DNA of 64,000 bases from Lutjanus erythropterus (taxonomy: Eukaryota > Chordata > Actinopteri > Lutjaniformes > Lutjanidae): contig CM034593.1 in assembly GCA_020091685.1 (NCBI GenBank), forward strand, positions 45,340,367 to 45,404,366, read 5' to 3'. The notes under the pieces are model-generated. The model ran no database searches. It saw only the letters and a program-made list of their open reading frames with translations, and was not told the origin of the DNA. Positions 29,641 to 42,224 of this stretch are shown piece after piece. The translations under genes and the position numbers were made by a program. Position 1 is the stretch's first letter; every line of letters starts with the position of its first letter.

Positions 29641-30952
29641 AAAAAAATCAGTTTTCCATTTTGCTTAAAAACTTGAGAGCAAACAAAGAAATTGGAGGAA
29701 AAGGAGACAAAAGGACCCAGTGCAGTATTATAATTCAGTATTGATCTGCATCATTAGTTCAAATGACAGGGAGTCTATTGGGAAAAAAACAGCAATTATT
29801 TTCTATTCAAATATTTATGTCTAAAATTAATTACACATTAGCAATGATGGGTGTGCTACATGAGACCAACTGAGTATAATTTTTCAATCATGATTTTAAT
29901 GATTTTTTAAGTCAATACCAAGGTGTTGAAAATAACATTAGCTTTGTGTCATTCAAACGGTAGTTAATGATTGGCTCCTCAATGAACTGAGAGAAAGTCC
30001 AGCTGAATATTGTACCAGACTTTGTTCAGTAAACCTTTCAGACTGCCTGGGCTTTGTGCTGCAGAATATTTTAAGATGCACACATGCCTTCAGGTGAAAT
30101 CAGGGGGAGGCGTGCTTGTTTGTCTTTTCCGGCCCTTCTGATCTCTTTCACAACACCTCTGACAACATTATTAGCTGATGTGAATCCTGAGTCCTGCATT
30201 AAATTCCATGAACAGCTAACTGGAGGCTCGTTGACACAACAATTTAAACCTGCCTGAAGCCCCAGGTAGCTGCTGATGCTGTACAGCTGCCCTTCATTTG
30301 TCAAAATAGATCCATAGAACTGTCTCAGGACTGTATTCAGTCAAGTCAGTGTGTATATTTTTGAGATAAGCCAAATCTGAAAGCAGTTCAAAGCCCATGG
30401 TGGTGTTGTTCTTCTGCATTTTATTTTTACTCTTCTCTCATTTATCAAGTTCAGCTGATGTCTCATGAGCAAACCTGGAGGTGAGCATTAAAGTAAGCAG
30501 GCTTCTTTTCATGCCCTTCGTCCTCTTCTGACAAAGTAATGGTTATAGAATGCCTGTAAAACAGAGTGATGCCTGTTGTTAAAAGTCCCAGTGCTGCTGT
30601 CCCCTCTATCCATGCTTGATCGAATTACTTGGTCGAAACTCACTTGTATAATGTCTAACATTGTCAATCCAATAATTCATGCTGTCACCGTAGGCAACAG
30701 CAGACATAGTGTCGAAAAGGGAACCCCAGAGACATGAAAGATTGAGTGATCATTTTAAAACAAAACCATGAGAAAAATTTTCCAGGATTTTTGCAAATCT
30801 TCCCAGCTAGACATGACCAGCAGACACTGAAAGTGACACCTACTATGATGTGCCTCCACAGCATTGGTGGTGTTGCTACATGGCAGAACACACAAAGCGG
30901 TTGCTGAATTCATCTATGAAGATTACTTTCAAATCAGGGTTTAGTTACAACC
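29641..30952. other. Intergenic, nothing recognised
   Basis: Includes an open frame at 30071-30304 (minus) with no domain and no splice support. Confidence 0.4.
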
Positions 30953-31130
30953 AGGAGTGTAAAAAAGTATTCAGATTCTTTATTTAAAGAAGAGTACTAA
31001 TATCACAATGTAAAAATACTTCACTACAAGTTAAAGTCCTGCATTCAAAACCTTACTGAAGTAAAAGTAGGACAGTATTATCAGATAAATGTACTTAATG
31101 TGATACTGGGTGATGTGTAACTACAGGCTA
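30953..31130. repeat. hAT-like MITE remnant, related to 10071-11890 type
   Basis: GTGTAAAAAAGTATTCAGAT, ACAAGTTAAAGTCCTGCATT and CAAAACCTTACTGAAGTAAA are diverged forms of a fish repeat rich in AAGTAAAAGTAC words. Confidence 0.65.
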
Positions 31131-33120
31131 CAGGTCTGTCAACACTGCTGGTAGGACAGCAAAGATTAAAATTTATTATAAATACTAAATCTCCTCAGAA
31201 ATCATTAAAATGATTCCACCTTTTCACTCTAAACACAAACAGATGTTACATAAACCTGACATCAATAATTTCATGAGTCACAAACTGTGGCAACAACAAT
31301 TGTGTCCAAGCCATGTTCAGCACTCTTTAGCATCATCTGTTGTCTTGTTTGTATTTGCAATGTGCTTCTTTATTTTGCGTGTATTTGCTACAGATGTGTT
31401 AAATGTCAAACTGCTGACAATTGTCTTGTCTGTCTCACTTTACTACTGAGGCCACGACTTGCTTAGCTAACATTAGCTAGTCAACCACAGCTAGTTTATG
31501 GGCACTTCACTCACCAGCAAAATACAAAGGTAATCTATTGAATGGCTGGAAATATTTGAGTTAATTTTGCACCCTAATGACATAATAATAATAGCATAAT
31601 TAATCATTTTAGGTGATCAGCTGCTAAGATCACAGATGACTCAGAACATTAACTCTTGGGCAACAAAAGCTGTGACAACTGATCTCAGTGGACCATTTAG
31701 ACATCACTCACTCACACACACACAGATGCGCAGAAACAGAACACAAAAGCCATTAACCTTGGACTAGACTCAGAGTGTACAAAACATTTACAATGGAATC
31801 TGAAGTACTTCATTTTAATTTCATATATAAAGCACTTCTCCAGTGTAATTATTATTCAATAAATTCCCCACAACTTAAAAAGGATTTAACACATTAACAC
31901 ATCCAACAGACTGCTAAAATGACACTGTGTGCTACTTTGGCCAGTGCAGCCAGACTATGGTAAGCTGCCATGACAGAGCCGTACCTGCTGAGTCAGGTCT
32001 TGACTACAACCCACAGCATTCTTGATGGTGGTGGAGGAAGCCAAATTTGACAGAGGAGGAGAAACTTGTTTTGTCAGATAAATCTGCTGAAAGAAAACAT
32101 GTCAAAGTAAATATGATGTCAAAGTGTCAATAAGTAAGCGACCAGATAAAGTGTCCACAGGTCCCTTATTGTGCTCACACTGTTCATCATTTTCTTTATC
32201 AATGAGAAAACTTATCATCAGTCTCTTATATAGATTTTATCTTTTGCCCCTACATCAAAAGGAGAAAGTCCACAGAGTTCCAATATGTCTCAGGCTGAAA
32301 TTGGTTTAGTAAAACTTGGCCAAGGAGAATGAACGTACACACTTTCTCCTTATGTTCCCCTCAATTCTGTTTCAGTTTTGGTCTTCCAGGATACTCTTTA
32401 AACATTTGCAGATAAAGTCATGATGAATCTATGCCCAAATAAGGTCAGACCCAACATATCTACAGCAAATAGACTTAGCCAATTGGCCTGCAAATCCAAA
32501 CAAAGGAATTATGAATACACAAAGTCCGAGACCATAGCTCAGCACCTTTTGCTCCCATTAACTCAGGGTTAGTGTTATCCAAACCAGATTACAGTTACGT
32601 CTGCTCCGTTCAGAGACAAGATAGCAGCTGTATCAAATCAGAACAGATATTCCACTGATCAACTTCAGTTGTTCCAAATTCTGATAGGATCATGACAGTT
32701 TCAGAGAGATCGGTGGCGTCTATGGCTCCAAGCTATTAAATGTGTCGACTGGTGACACGATAAAAACTGCTTGTATTTGAAGCAGTGCATAGACTGCTTG
32801 TAAAATATGCGGTGCATTTTTATTTATTTATAAAGTACAAAATATACAACAATATAGGGCAGACTGTACAACAGAACACTGGTAATGGAGAGAAAAGAAA
32901 AAAGTGAGCTGTCTAAAAACAGATAACAGACATACGAAACAAAACATTTTCAACAAAGAAAGAAAGAAAAAGACAAAGAAAAATAAAGAAACAACAATCC
33001 AATAAAATAAAACAGCACAAAAAACAAAACAGCACAAGAGGAAATATCAAAGAGTTACTTCAAACAATTTCAAGTCATCAATAATATTAAGAAGTTTGTT
33101 TTTTTTTTACTCTCTTTCAT
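31131..33120. other. Intergenic, nothing recognised
   Basis: AT-rich; purine-rich A/G tract at 32890-33050. No gene supported. Confidence 0.4.
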
Positions 33121-33219
33121 AAGCTTCAGTGACAAAGCTAGCTCCTTCTCATAAACCGCTAGCAAAGGTTGTGTTTTGGTGCATCTGTATTTATGGACAA
33201 AACATTTCTCCAGGATCAG

Positions 33220-33925
33220 GCCCACTGACGAGCTTTGTGGCCCGCCGTGCTTCCGTTGCCAAAATGCGCGCGAAAATTCCTCGCCGTTTACAAACTGTAA
33301 ATCATCGGTCTCACTGGCCCAGGTGTGATCACAGAGCCTAATTGGCTACAACGATAAGGACGAAATTTCAAATTGTAGACATACTCAGTAGTGAATTATG
33401 ATTTTAAAACCAGTTAAGTAGATAACAAAACATAATGTAATGCATGAGTGAGACTGCAGACTTGAAAACTCATAATACAAGAACCCCCGAAAATGATTTA
33501 ATTATAGTCATGTGGGTAGTTCGTTACTTCCATCCCTGCTAATTAATTATGTTCGACTATAGTCTTCACGTTTAAGCGTCGTTAGAGTGAACACACTAAT
33601 AAAATATATATAAACCAAATAAATATAAACCATGCATCTCAGCATCAAACAAACAATAACCGGGCTCAGGTAACACTCGTGCAGCATCCCAGAGCACAAC
33701 ACAGCCAGCTAGCAAGCTAACAAACGTTAGCAGCGAGGAACCGCTACATGAGTCCTGTTACACTGATTTAAAGCCCGAGTAGGAACAGTCAAGCTCTTAC
33801 AGACACACCAAGAGAGCAGAGTGGAACACAGACCTTTAACTACTCCTTCACGTTCACTGTTACAGCTTTACACACCGCCCTCTCCTCTTCCCTTTTCTTC
33901 CTGTTCCTCTTCTTCTTCTACGACG
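33220..33925. promoter_or_regulatory. CpG-bearing unique stretch, possible promoter
   Basis: Two CpG-bearing blocks: 33225-33300 (GCCCGCCGTGC, ATGCGCGCG, CCTCGCCG) and 33660-33850 (ACTCGTGCAGCATCC, AACGTTAGCAGCGAGGAACC). They are flanked by AT-rich DNA and could mark a first exon for a minus-strand gene such as the zinc-finger gene. No TSS or coding exon is visible; CAGCTAGCAAGCTAACAAAC words also occur in repeats. Confidence 0.25.
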
Positions 33926-34800
33926 TTTATTGGTCTGGCAAATCAGTGTATAGGCGCATTACCGCCCCCTAACGGACTGAAGTGAGGATCAGAAGATTGG
34001 CAGGGGGAAAAAAGAAAAAAAGAAAATCTATCAATCATAAATTCTATTCATAATTCCCGTAAGTCTTTAGTAGTTCATTAGAATATTGCATACTTTAGTT
34101 TAGTTAATGCTTGATTTCTCTTCCAAATTCCCCTTCCAAAGCTTGGGTAGGGCTCAAAACTCAGATCTGTTGAATTAAGTTTCCTTGAAAGTTTAGGTTT
34201 TCTCAACTTTTTCATTTTTACAATGTTTCATCAGTCATTTTAATTTAGCTGCACATGTAACACCAACTTGATTTAAACTCTGATCATTTCCAACTTTTAT
34301 GTTTATCAACTCAAAAACTGCCTTATTTTTTAGGCATTGCTATCTTATTTGGGTTCATACACAGATAACCTGTCACTGACTCTTTTGCACAATTTAATGT
34401 GGACATCTGGAGCTATAAATAAAATACCTATTTTAGCTGAATTCTTTAAGGCACCTGTAAAAGGTTTAACAGCTGCAGTGGTTCTATTTTATGTAAGAAT
34501 GTTTTTTTAAATAATAAATGTAAAATAAACCCATTATCTTTGTTCTTTTTGCAATGTGAGATCAATATGAGTCCAGGAATTACCCAAGTCTGTGTTACTG
34601 ACAATGGTACTGTTGGACTGATGTTTATTGTAGTTCTTTCTAGTTATCTTGCTTTCTGTTGAATTGTCCATCCAAATCCCCAATTTTTTCTTGCAATGTT
34701 GATGTTGGGGTTGTTCTAGTGGTGCCTGTACATAGTCTCAAAACCTCACATTGAACATTTTCTCACTTTTCCAAAGGTGTGTTTACTGTAGATCCAAACA
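33914..34800 (-). mobile_element. I/Nimb-like LINE 3' fragment
   Basis: On the minus strand ALRLCTGTTRTTPTSTLQ (about 34700-34770) matches the post-RT segment of jockey/I-group LINEs (ALRLC.GA.RTTPI..L). The 3' end reads GTTAGGGGGCGGTAATGCGC, TGATTTGCCAGACCAATAAA, CGTCGTAGAAGAAGAAGAGG, a conserved fish LINE terminus with an AAG-rich tail. The RNase H part is absent here, so the copy is internally deleted. Confidence 0.65.
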
Positions 34801-35149
34801 TTATACACCTATGATCTAATACTGATCTTATTAAGTGGCTTTCAGTGTGGCCTTCTATTCACTTCCAGTAATACCTCTCATAACACTAATTTTCTTCTTC
34901 CTCTAAATTTCCAGAAGACACTGAAAACCAGAAGATTTCCCTGGGGAAAAGACTGCTGTTTATTGTGTATTCTAATATAAAGCCCAGCTGAGTGGAGAAA
35001 TTTTAGAAATAGCTTGAAAAATTTTTTCAGATACAATATACCTAAAAACGTTGAAACGTTGAAAAATGTCTGAGATGGTGCGCCTGAATAATGGATTTGC
35101 CCCTCAGGTTCTAGGTTCAAGATTTGAGCCACAAGGTGGCGCACTGCTT

Positions 35150-35540
35150 GCTGTACATTTATGGGCCATGGGGGACTTGGAATGTACCCTAAAAGGGGAA
35201 CCCTAAAAGAAAAAATTGGACTGGAACCCAAGGATTTCTTTAGGTATCTACATATGAGACACCGTTTCTTTCAAGAAATAGAAGGTGGACATACAGATGA
35301 CATACTAAAGAAAGGGTTAATGACTGTATTTTTCTCACAAAATTGAACCAAAATCCTTTCCAGACTCTACAATGGTTGTCTCCGCATTATATATCAAAGA
35401 AAGATGGGGGCAAAGAAAGTTCATTATCTTTGACAGAGGAAGAATGGGAGTCTACCTCTATTACCCAGTGGCAAATAACTGCCTCTCTTACATGGAGGGA
35501 GTTTAGCTTGGAGAATGTGATTCATGTTTTTTAATTACAT
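35150..35540 (+). mobile_element. L1/Tx1-type LINE ORF2 C-terminal fragment
   Basis: GLEPKDFFRYLHMRHRFFQE then, after a stop, TEEEWESTSITQWQITASLT and WREFSLENVIHVF match the end of L1-clade ORF2 (FF+YLQ+RH ... WREF.WKN..RFF). Frame is interrupted near 35344. It has no 5' parts. Confidence 0.75.
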
Positions 35541-36079
35541 CATCTCAGGGGAAAAAAAACTACAGATGGTTCAAACTGCTAGAGAATATGTGGCTGTGTG
35601 AATGCTAATCATTTTCATATTTTTTAGGGACTGCAATGTAATTCATTCTTTTACAGTTCTTTTATGGTAATAGAGACTAAGCTTAATATTTAGATTCCAT
35701 TCAGTTAAGGTCAATTACCTAAAAACATGATTTTAAGAAGACACAAGTATTTATTTTAAATAATTTTGGCTGCAAATAAGAAAGTAATAAGTAGAAAATG
35801 GTTACAGACTGAATCACCTGTATTGCAAGAATTTATTGAAATTATTGAGGATATTTATGTTATGGAAAAGTTGATATTTTCAACACAGTAGTCTAATACC
35901 ATAGAACCTTTTTTAAAAAAATGTTTTTGTTGTTGTTTTTGTTGTCTTTTTGTCCATTCTTGTCTGGTTTTGATTCTTTCAAAGAGGAAGCTAAAAGACA
36001 TGAGACCTGATCCCTGTGAAGTGGACTGAGTATTGTTCATGTGCAGTGTGGAACAAAACACACCTCCAGATCTGGGTAG

Positions 36080-36720
36080 AAAGAGGACTCAAGAGCAGCT
36101 TCTTTGCTCACACCGCTGTGACACTGCTTAATTCATCCTCAGCACTCCACCACCTGGACTTTACCCATGATGTTGAATAGACTAGAGACCACAGGATTGC
36201 AGTCTCAGCCTGGTAAGAACATCCTCATCTCTTACCCCTTCATTCTTCTGTCCACTCTGTTTACCGGAGCTCCAATTTTTTGTTCCAAATGATAAAATGT
36301 TCACAATTTCCCAATTCAACATTCGGATAAATAGATTCACTGAGCAAAGATGCCTTAAACAATTTGTCAGCAATTGTATTTCTCTCAAGCCCTGAACATA
36401 ACAGCCCATATTCTCAATTTTTAGACAAACAACACAAAATCTCCATGAGCAGGCCCAGGCGACCCCTTGTTGTCCTGTCTCTTAAATCCAAGGCAGCCAC
36501 AAAATCTGAGCCGAATGTCGAAAGCCTGTTTTCCCAGAGGCTTGGTCCTTAGATCCATCTGTAAAAAAAAATGCATATACTCTTCCTTAAACTGAGCGAG
36601 ATGCTCGTTAACATGATTACATGAAACATTTCTATTCTTGTCAAGCAAAGACTTCAGGGTCGGAGAGAAACCAGAAAAACCCAAGGTTTGCTGCAAGCTG
36701 TGAGCTGAAGGAAATTTGAC
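36080..36720 (-). mobile_element. I/Nimb-like LINE fragment with RNase H piece
   Basis: The minus strand encodes TDGSKDQASGKTGFRHSA, the start of a LINE RNase H domain with its DGS acidic motif, then ADKLFKASLLSESIYPNVEF and NEGVRDEDVLTRLRLQSCGL, matching the end of RNase H and the VLTRLR.GH block of I-group LINEs. Pieces are in different frames and the middle of RNase H is missing. Confidence 0.65.
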
Positions 36721-37194
36721 TTATTTTCCTTACCTATAAACTCCCAACAATCAAGACGTCTTGCTCTAGAGTAGACCAGACACCCGGTTTGACCTGGGCT
36801 GTCTAGGTCTCAAGCTGGATGTCCCATGTCCCATACTCAAATGTCCTAGTTTTCAACATTTATTACCAAATTGTCCTGCTGCCCTCTGCAAACAACAGTG
36901 CACCCTCAGTTAAATATCTTGCTTCCTCAGTTGGAATTTGAGTGAATGCCTTAAAAAAAGGTTATAGGTCTGGTGCACAAACTTCTCTTTTTCTGCGTTA
37001 ATGTTGTGTACAATGAATGATGGGTAGTCGTTCAGAGGGATTAATGACTGATGTGACATACACTGAAACCTCTTAAGACCAATTCGCTGCAGAGAAAAAG
37101 TGTAATATTGTTTGCTTGTTATCCCTCTGCTGTAATAGCACTGCTGTACCTCTGGGTGTCAGTGTTGCTCCACACACTCCCCATGATTTAGAGC

Positions 37195-37408
37195 ATTGGT
37201 TTCCAACCTGAGTTCCACTAAAGTTAAACAAAAGGCTCTAGGAATGGAAACAATTATAGTTTGTGTTCATTTTTGACAAGAAACCTTTAGAATTAACCAT
37301 TTAGTGTGTGTGTGTGTATGTGTGTGTATGCACTCAGGAGGAGAGGAGCTCAGCTTTTCTTAGATACAAGTAAGGAAGACTCCAAGGAAAAGGTTTAGAA
37401 CCACTGAT
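37195..37408. repeat. hAT-like MITE remnant
   Basis: CATTGGTTTCCAACCTGAG at the left and AGGTTTAGAACCACTGAT at the right form inverted ends of the GTGGTTCCCAACC type. Contains a (TG)n run at 37301-37328. Confidence 0.5.
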
Positions 37409-38269
37409 CTGCAAAACTGAGCCACAGAACAAGGTTCCAGTGAAGTTATTCTTTCCGTGTCTGTCCATGTGTGTGTTGGGCTCTGTAGACATGCTTTTTT
37501 GATGTTTATTTTAATAAAAATAGAAATGAACAGTTATGATCCTGTTGTTATGGGCATATTAGGTGATGAAACTGAACTGGGTCCTAAGAGTTTTCTACAT
37601 GTTTCCCAAATCAGCACTTAAAAGTGAATATGCACATGCTGTTAAAAGCTTATTATTATCGGTGTTCATGATTTTAAAAAAAATGCACAAAAACAATACA
37701 CTTACAGGGCTCAACATACTTGTGGCAGTAAGGCTGGCAACCACGAATCAGCTTTTGCTTGCTGAAACTGAAAATATGGTTGTCATTTTAAGTCACCTTA
37801 TATTTTGAATAACTATCATACTATGCAGGTATACGTCAGCTCAACAAGGTAAACACTGTACTGAAAAACACCTGACAACCCTCAGGAGCCTTCTTTTCAA
37901 GTCAGTAGAAATACAAGGGGTCTCCTTTTTCCAGTCAAAATGTTTCCCCCTGGGAAGGATCTATAGAACTGTTAAATTAGAGATGAGAATGTGTAAAAGA
38001 AATGTGTCGAAAGACAAAAAAAATGAACAAAAACAGCACTGTCAAGCTCCATTGTCTTGATATGACAAACCTTGCCATGTTCTGCTCTACTGTGGTATTA
38101 TTCTGTTGTGGGATTCTTCTAGTTCACCAGTGTGCTACTGGTTTGCAGAGTCTGCTTTATCATTTCAAACACAGCAAAACCACAATTTTGCCATCAAGTA
38201 TGTAATGTGTTGTGCCTCCGGTTTTTTTTAGCTCCCACTGGCAAAACTTTTGCTTTGTAGTGGTTTTTG
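37409..38269. other. Intergenic, nothing recognised
   Basis: AT-rich; short open frames only. Confidence 0.4.
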
Positions 38270-38470
38270 TACCAGTGTGTAGGATTAGGTGGCGTCCAGC
38301 AATGAGCTTGCACATTGCAAACACTTTGTTCTCACCCTCCCTTTCCAGTGTGTATAGGAGAATCTACAGTGGCCAGGAAACCTGTGAAAAACACAAGTCT
38401 GTAACTGGAGCTGGTGTCTGTTTTGGGCTACTCTGCATTTCAGCAACAAAAGATCGTTGCAGCTCAACAG
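38270..38470 (+). repeat. Dispersed repeat family G, copy 1
   Basis: AGTGTGTAGGATTAGGTGGC, GTATAGGAGAATCTACAGTG and TCTGTTTTGGGCTACTCTGC match 51037-51388 and 57270-57530 in order. Familiar fish non-coding repeat; class unknown. Confidence 0.65.
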
Positions 38471-38489
38471 GAAAAGTTGGTTACTGAAT

Positions 38490-39700
38490 GCTGCAAAGCA
38501 GGGTCAGTGAATAGCTGCAGCAGAGGAAACAGTGACAACTGCAGCTCGGGAACCAGGGATGTCTGCAGCTCAGCAGGAACAGGTGTCGGCTGCATCACTG
38601 ACTCTGAAGTTGGTTGGCCATAGGCTGATTCAGAAACAGGCATGTCAGCTGAACCTTCATTGTACTGGGCAGAAGGGCCTCCACAGACTGGAGCTTTGAG
38701 GCTGAGGCACTGTGCAGTGGTAAGAATGAGGAGCTGGGCAGCCGAGAGGCCTGATGTCAGCCAGAACCACCCTTCCTTCTGGAGAGCTTCTTAGAAGGTG
38801 GCCCCAGGGTAGGATCAAGCATGGTGGTTCTGTGCTAGCCAACTGGCTAACTGACTGGAGACGAACAGTCTAGGTGTTGTCTAGAGCAAGGTCAGCAGAA
38901 AAGAAACCAGGGAGCTGGACAAGAGGGAGCCTCAACATCGCCAGGAACCGCTCTTTCTTGTTTGGGCTGTCTTGAAAGCTAGCTGGATTCCCAAGAAGAG
39001 AGACTGTGAATCAGAGGTGGAATCAGACAGGAAGCTGGCTAGCTTGGGAACAGGAACTGGCTGGAGGCTACCAGTCTGGTGGGTACCCAAGTCAGGATCT
39101 GGAGCTGGCAGGATGCTAGCAGTCTGGTGGCTAGCCAGTTCAGAGCTGGCAAATAGTGAACTAGCCACCTCAGGAAGGAAGGCTGTGGGTCCACAAACCC
39201 AAGCCTAATTGACTGGAGTGAAGGCTGACTGGAAGGCTCATTGGTAGTAGACTTTCTTGAGGGTAGCAGGCAGGGGTACTGGCTGATGGCTAGCTTTCTG
39301 GTGGCTAGCAGAGTGGAAACTATTAGGCTGGGAATCAAGCTCATTGCTAGCATGCTTAAGGCTAGCATACTAGAGTTTTAGGGGGTTTGGAGACTGGAGG
39401 CTAGCTAATTGGATGCTAGTACACAGAGTAGCAGGCAGGCAGCCAGTAGGCTGGATGCTAGCTGACTTGAATGGTAACTGGAGGCTAGTGGGCCCTGTTC
39501 TAGGTGACAGAAATGCAGACTGAGAATTGGATTTGTTACTAGCTGGAAGACACGCAGACCTGATTCTGCAAGCTAACAGACCAGAGGCTAGCTATCTGAA
39601 ACCTATCAGGCCTGGACTGAAAACTCTGTACCTAGAGCTGGGGCTTGGCCTGTTCCAGCAGCAGCCAGGAGATTCATGAGATAAAGGGGGGGCTGGGAGG
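38490..39700. repeat. Degenerate GC-rich VNTR with CTAGC words
   Basis: From about 38960 to 39600 the sequence is built from variants of GGAGGCTAGC / CTGGTGGCTAGC / GGATGCTAGC at irregular 18-40 bp spacing; an upstream part (38500-38580) repeats CTGCAGC-GGGAAC units. CTAGC occurs over ten times. Open frames on both strands are products of the repetition. Confidence 0.65.
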
Positions 39701-39899
39701 AAAAGGGCAGGAAGGGATTTTCCACCTGAAAAAAAGCCACCTCCAGGGCCATCAAAGGGTTGCTCCTCCAGATAGTAGAGAGGAGCCTAAAAACCTCTGG
39801 TTCTTTACCAGTTGAAATGTCTTTTGGAAGACCAAAAGTCTCCCAGGTACTGGGCAGTCAAAGCAGGTTAGTGTTTGGGTCTTCTGGCTTCATGTTTAT

Positions 39900-40240
39900 G
39901 GACAGGTCTTTTTGTAGTGGTTGCAAAGCTAGTGAACCCAGATGCAGACACAGACCAGGAGTCAGAAAAAACAGTTTTTATTGTATTGAAATACTGTATT
40001 GTATTGAAACCTACCAAGATGGTTTATGAAGAGTAAGGAGCTGGTTGCAAAGTACTGGGGTTTGGGGTAGACCAGGGCTATGAGTGGCTGAGGGAGCGGG
40101 TCCAGAGGGATTTCCAGGGGCAGAGTTAGGGAACTGAATGAGCTGGAGCTGAGCAGCAGGTTTGACTAGACAAATTAGATGAAGCAGGGGCCGGAGTCAG
40201 AGGTGGCAGGACTGTGAAGGGAACAGAGAACAGAAACAAT
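39900..40240. repeat. Probable end of a long dispersed repeat
   Basis: GTAGTGGTTGCAAAGCTAGT, GAACCCAGATGCAGACACAG and the following AAAAACAGTTTTTATTGTAT resemble a boundary seen in many fish genomes; GGAGCTGAGC/GGGCAGAG words follow. May belong with the VNTR to its left. Confidence 0.4.
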
Positions 40241-40374
40241 GATAAAACTAAAAGTTTTCAATAGCGAGAAATGGAATATAGCAAGCATGAACTCTGGCAG
40301 AGTCTATGATGAAATACTGCAAGCCGATGAATGGATGGATAGGCAGTCACAGGTGAGTGAGCCGGGAAGAAGGC

Positions 40375-40560
40375 ACACTTTATTAATCCTTGAGGAGAAA
40401 TTACATTTTTCACTCTGTTGTAATTTTGTACATACATATACAGGCCCAAAATACACACACGCACAGACAGGGCCTATAGACATGTATCAGAGAGATGTCA
40501 GAGCAACGGGGCTGCACACGTATAGTTCTGTGCCTCACTCACCTGCAATAACTGTTTGGT
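40375..40560. repeat. Retroelement 3'-end-like dispersed repeat
   Basis: CACTTTATTAATCCTTGAGG, TTTTTCACTCTGTTGTAATT, GACAGGGCCTATAGACATGT and CAGAGAGATGTCAGAGC are the conserved words of a fish repeat whose start (TTTATTGATCCC) is a LINE-type 3' end. Confidence 0.6.
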
Positions 40561-41688
40561 TACAGTCACATGGCTACTCTATGAATGATCCGTCATGCTT
40601 GTAGGCTGTATGAACAAAGGGTGTGCACAATGGGTTTGGGGTTTTTTTTTGTACATTGAGAACAAAACACTGAACAATGAACTGGACTCAACAAGACGAC
40701 TAAAAGGGCAGAAAGATGCAAAGATCCCTCTGAGCAACAGTTATATAAAAATAGAAAACATTACCCTGGTGCTGGTCAAAGAAACTGGAAACTCAGCCCA
40801 TGTATGAAGTGTATTTTCAGTTGATCACATTGTATGAAGAAAAATGCAAAAAAAAAAAAGAGGCAAACAGAAAAGTGACTGCAATGTTTTTTTTTATTGT
40901 TTTTTCTTTTTTCTTTTATCTTAACAAATACAAATGAACACCATATCTGTGGTTGAATAAATAGAAAAGTGACTGCAATCAGCTTGCTCTCTTATCAAAC
41001 TTGTACAGCGAAGATAACAAATAAACTAATCAATAATGAACATAATTCATAACACAGTCGTATTTCTGCCACTTTCTCACAACTGATTGTGAATAAAATA
41101 TCAGTGTAGTTGTGATTCATGTGTTTGTGTAATCATTCATTATATTCATCAGCTTATTTATTGATTAAGGTTTGACTACTTAATCTGTTACTCTGGGTGA
41201 ACGACCCATGATGAGTTCATTTACCATGAACTTTGACATTATTACTGACTCTGTTGTCATGGCAATAATCGTATGTTATCTAAGGCTTGTAAAGCTCATA
41301 TTGAATTGTGTGGGATGTTGGATGCCTACACCAGCTGCTGGTTGTATTCGAGTACTGCAGGACACAATGTAGTTACTGTTATTATATATAACACTATGCA
41401 CTTTTTCAATTACACTTCATACACGACCCGGCTCAGCATCAGAATCTTTGCAGATGACGGTTGTCAAAAGGAATCACAAAAATATTTGTCTCTTGTCGTT
41501 AACTGCTGTTCATTTTTTTTTTTTTTTTCCAAAGTAAGGTCCCACGGTGGTCCACTTGAAAGAGGACGGCCTCTGCTTCAAATATAAATAATGCATGAGG
41601 TGTCTGAATTATTCAGTTTGTATCTCTGTTCAAATAAAAGACAAAAAAGAAGAAAAACGTGATGTCACATGTTTGAACAGTATTGTAC
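40561..41688. other. Intergenic, nothing recognised
   Basis: AT-rich; poly(T) at 41511-41529. Weak open frame at 41273-41587 (plus) without domain. Confidence 0.4.
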
Positions 41689-41689
41689 C

Positions 41690-42085
41690 TTCTCTCCTTT
41701 ACTTTTGCCCATATTCTTCTTTCTTTCTTTAGTTTCCTTTCCCTTCTTCTCTTCTTAATTCCCTCATTTTTTAGTTTTTCCTCTTTTCCTTTTTACTTTC
41801 TAACATTCATTTTTCCTTTCTTCTTTCCTATCATTATTTCTTTTTTCTTTCTTCTTTCCTCGCTTTCTTTCTTCCCTCCTCCTTCTGTCCTCCTGCTTCT
41901 TACCTATCTTATTTCTTTACTGTTCTTTCATTCTTTTCTTATATCCTGCCATCTGTCCTTCTCTTGTCATACTTGGATTCATTCTGACTCTTCTTCCTTC
42001 TTATATTTCTGTGTTCTTACTTTTTCCCCTTCTGATGTTTTTGCTGTTCTTTTTCCTCTTTTCATTTAATCTGATCTTTTCTTTC
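41690..42085. repeat. Polypyrimidine tract of about 390 bp
   Basis: The plus strand is overwhelmingly C and T (TTCTTTC, CCTTTCTTC words) with few purines. The 128-codon frame over it is Phe/Leu/Ser low-complexity, not a gene. Confidence 0.85.
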
Positions 42086-42224
42086 CACGTAGCTAAATGC
42101 ACAGCTATTTCTGTACAGGTAAACAGGTCTAGTTGTGAGTGACCGCTAGCCAAAACCACATTTGCTTTTGTTGGTTACAAAGACCAAACACACTCTAGTT
42201 AACAATCGCTTCAGATGAGTATTT

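Noticed and set aside
30071-30304. 77-codon minus-strand frame
   Set aside because: No domain, no splice signals at its edges and no homology I can recall.
35085-35135. GGTTCAAGATTTGAGCC as a possible tRNA B box of a SINE
   Set aside because: No convincing A box or tRNA cloverleaf, and the adjacent sequence is an L1 fragment.
38932-39368. Overlapping Leu/Ser/Ala-rich frames on both strands
   Set aside because: Created by the CTAGC-rich VNTR.
41683-42069. 128-codon hydrophobic frame resembling a membrane protein
   Set aside because: Phe/Leu/Ser content follows from the C/T tract; no homology or splice support.
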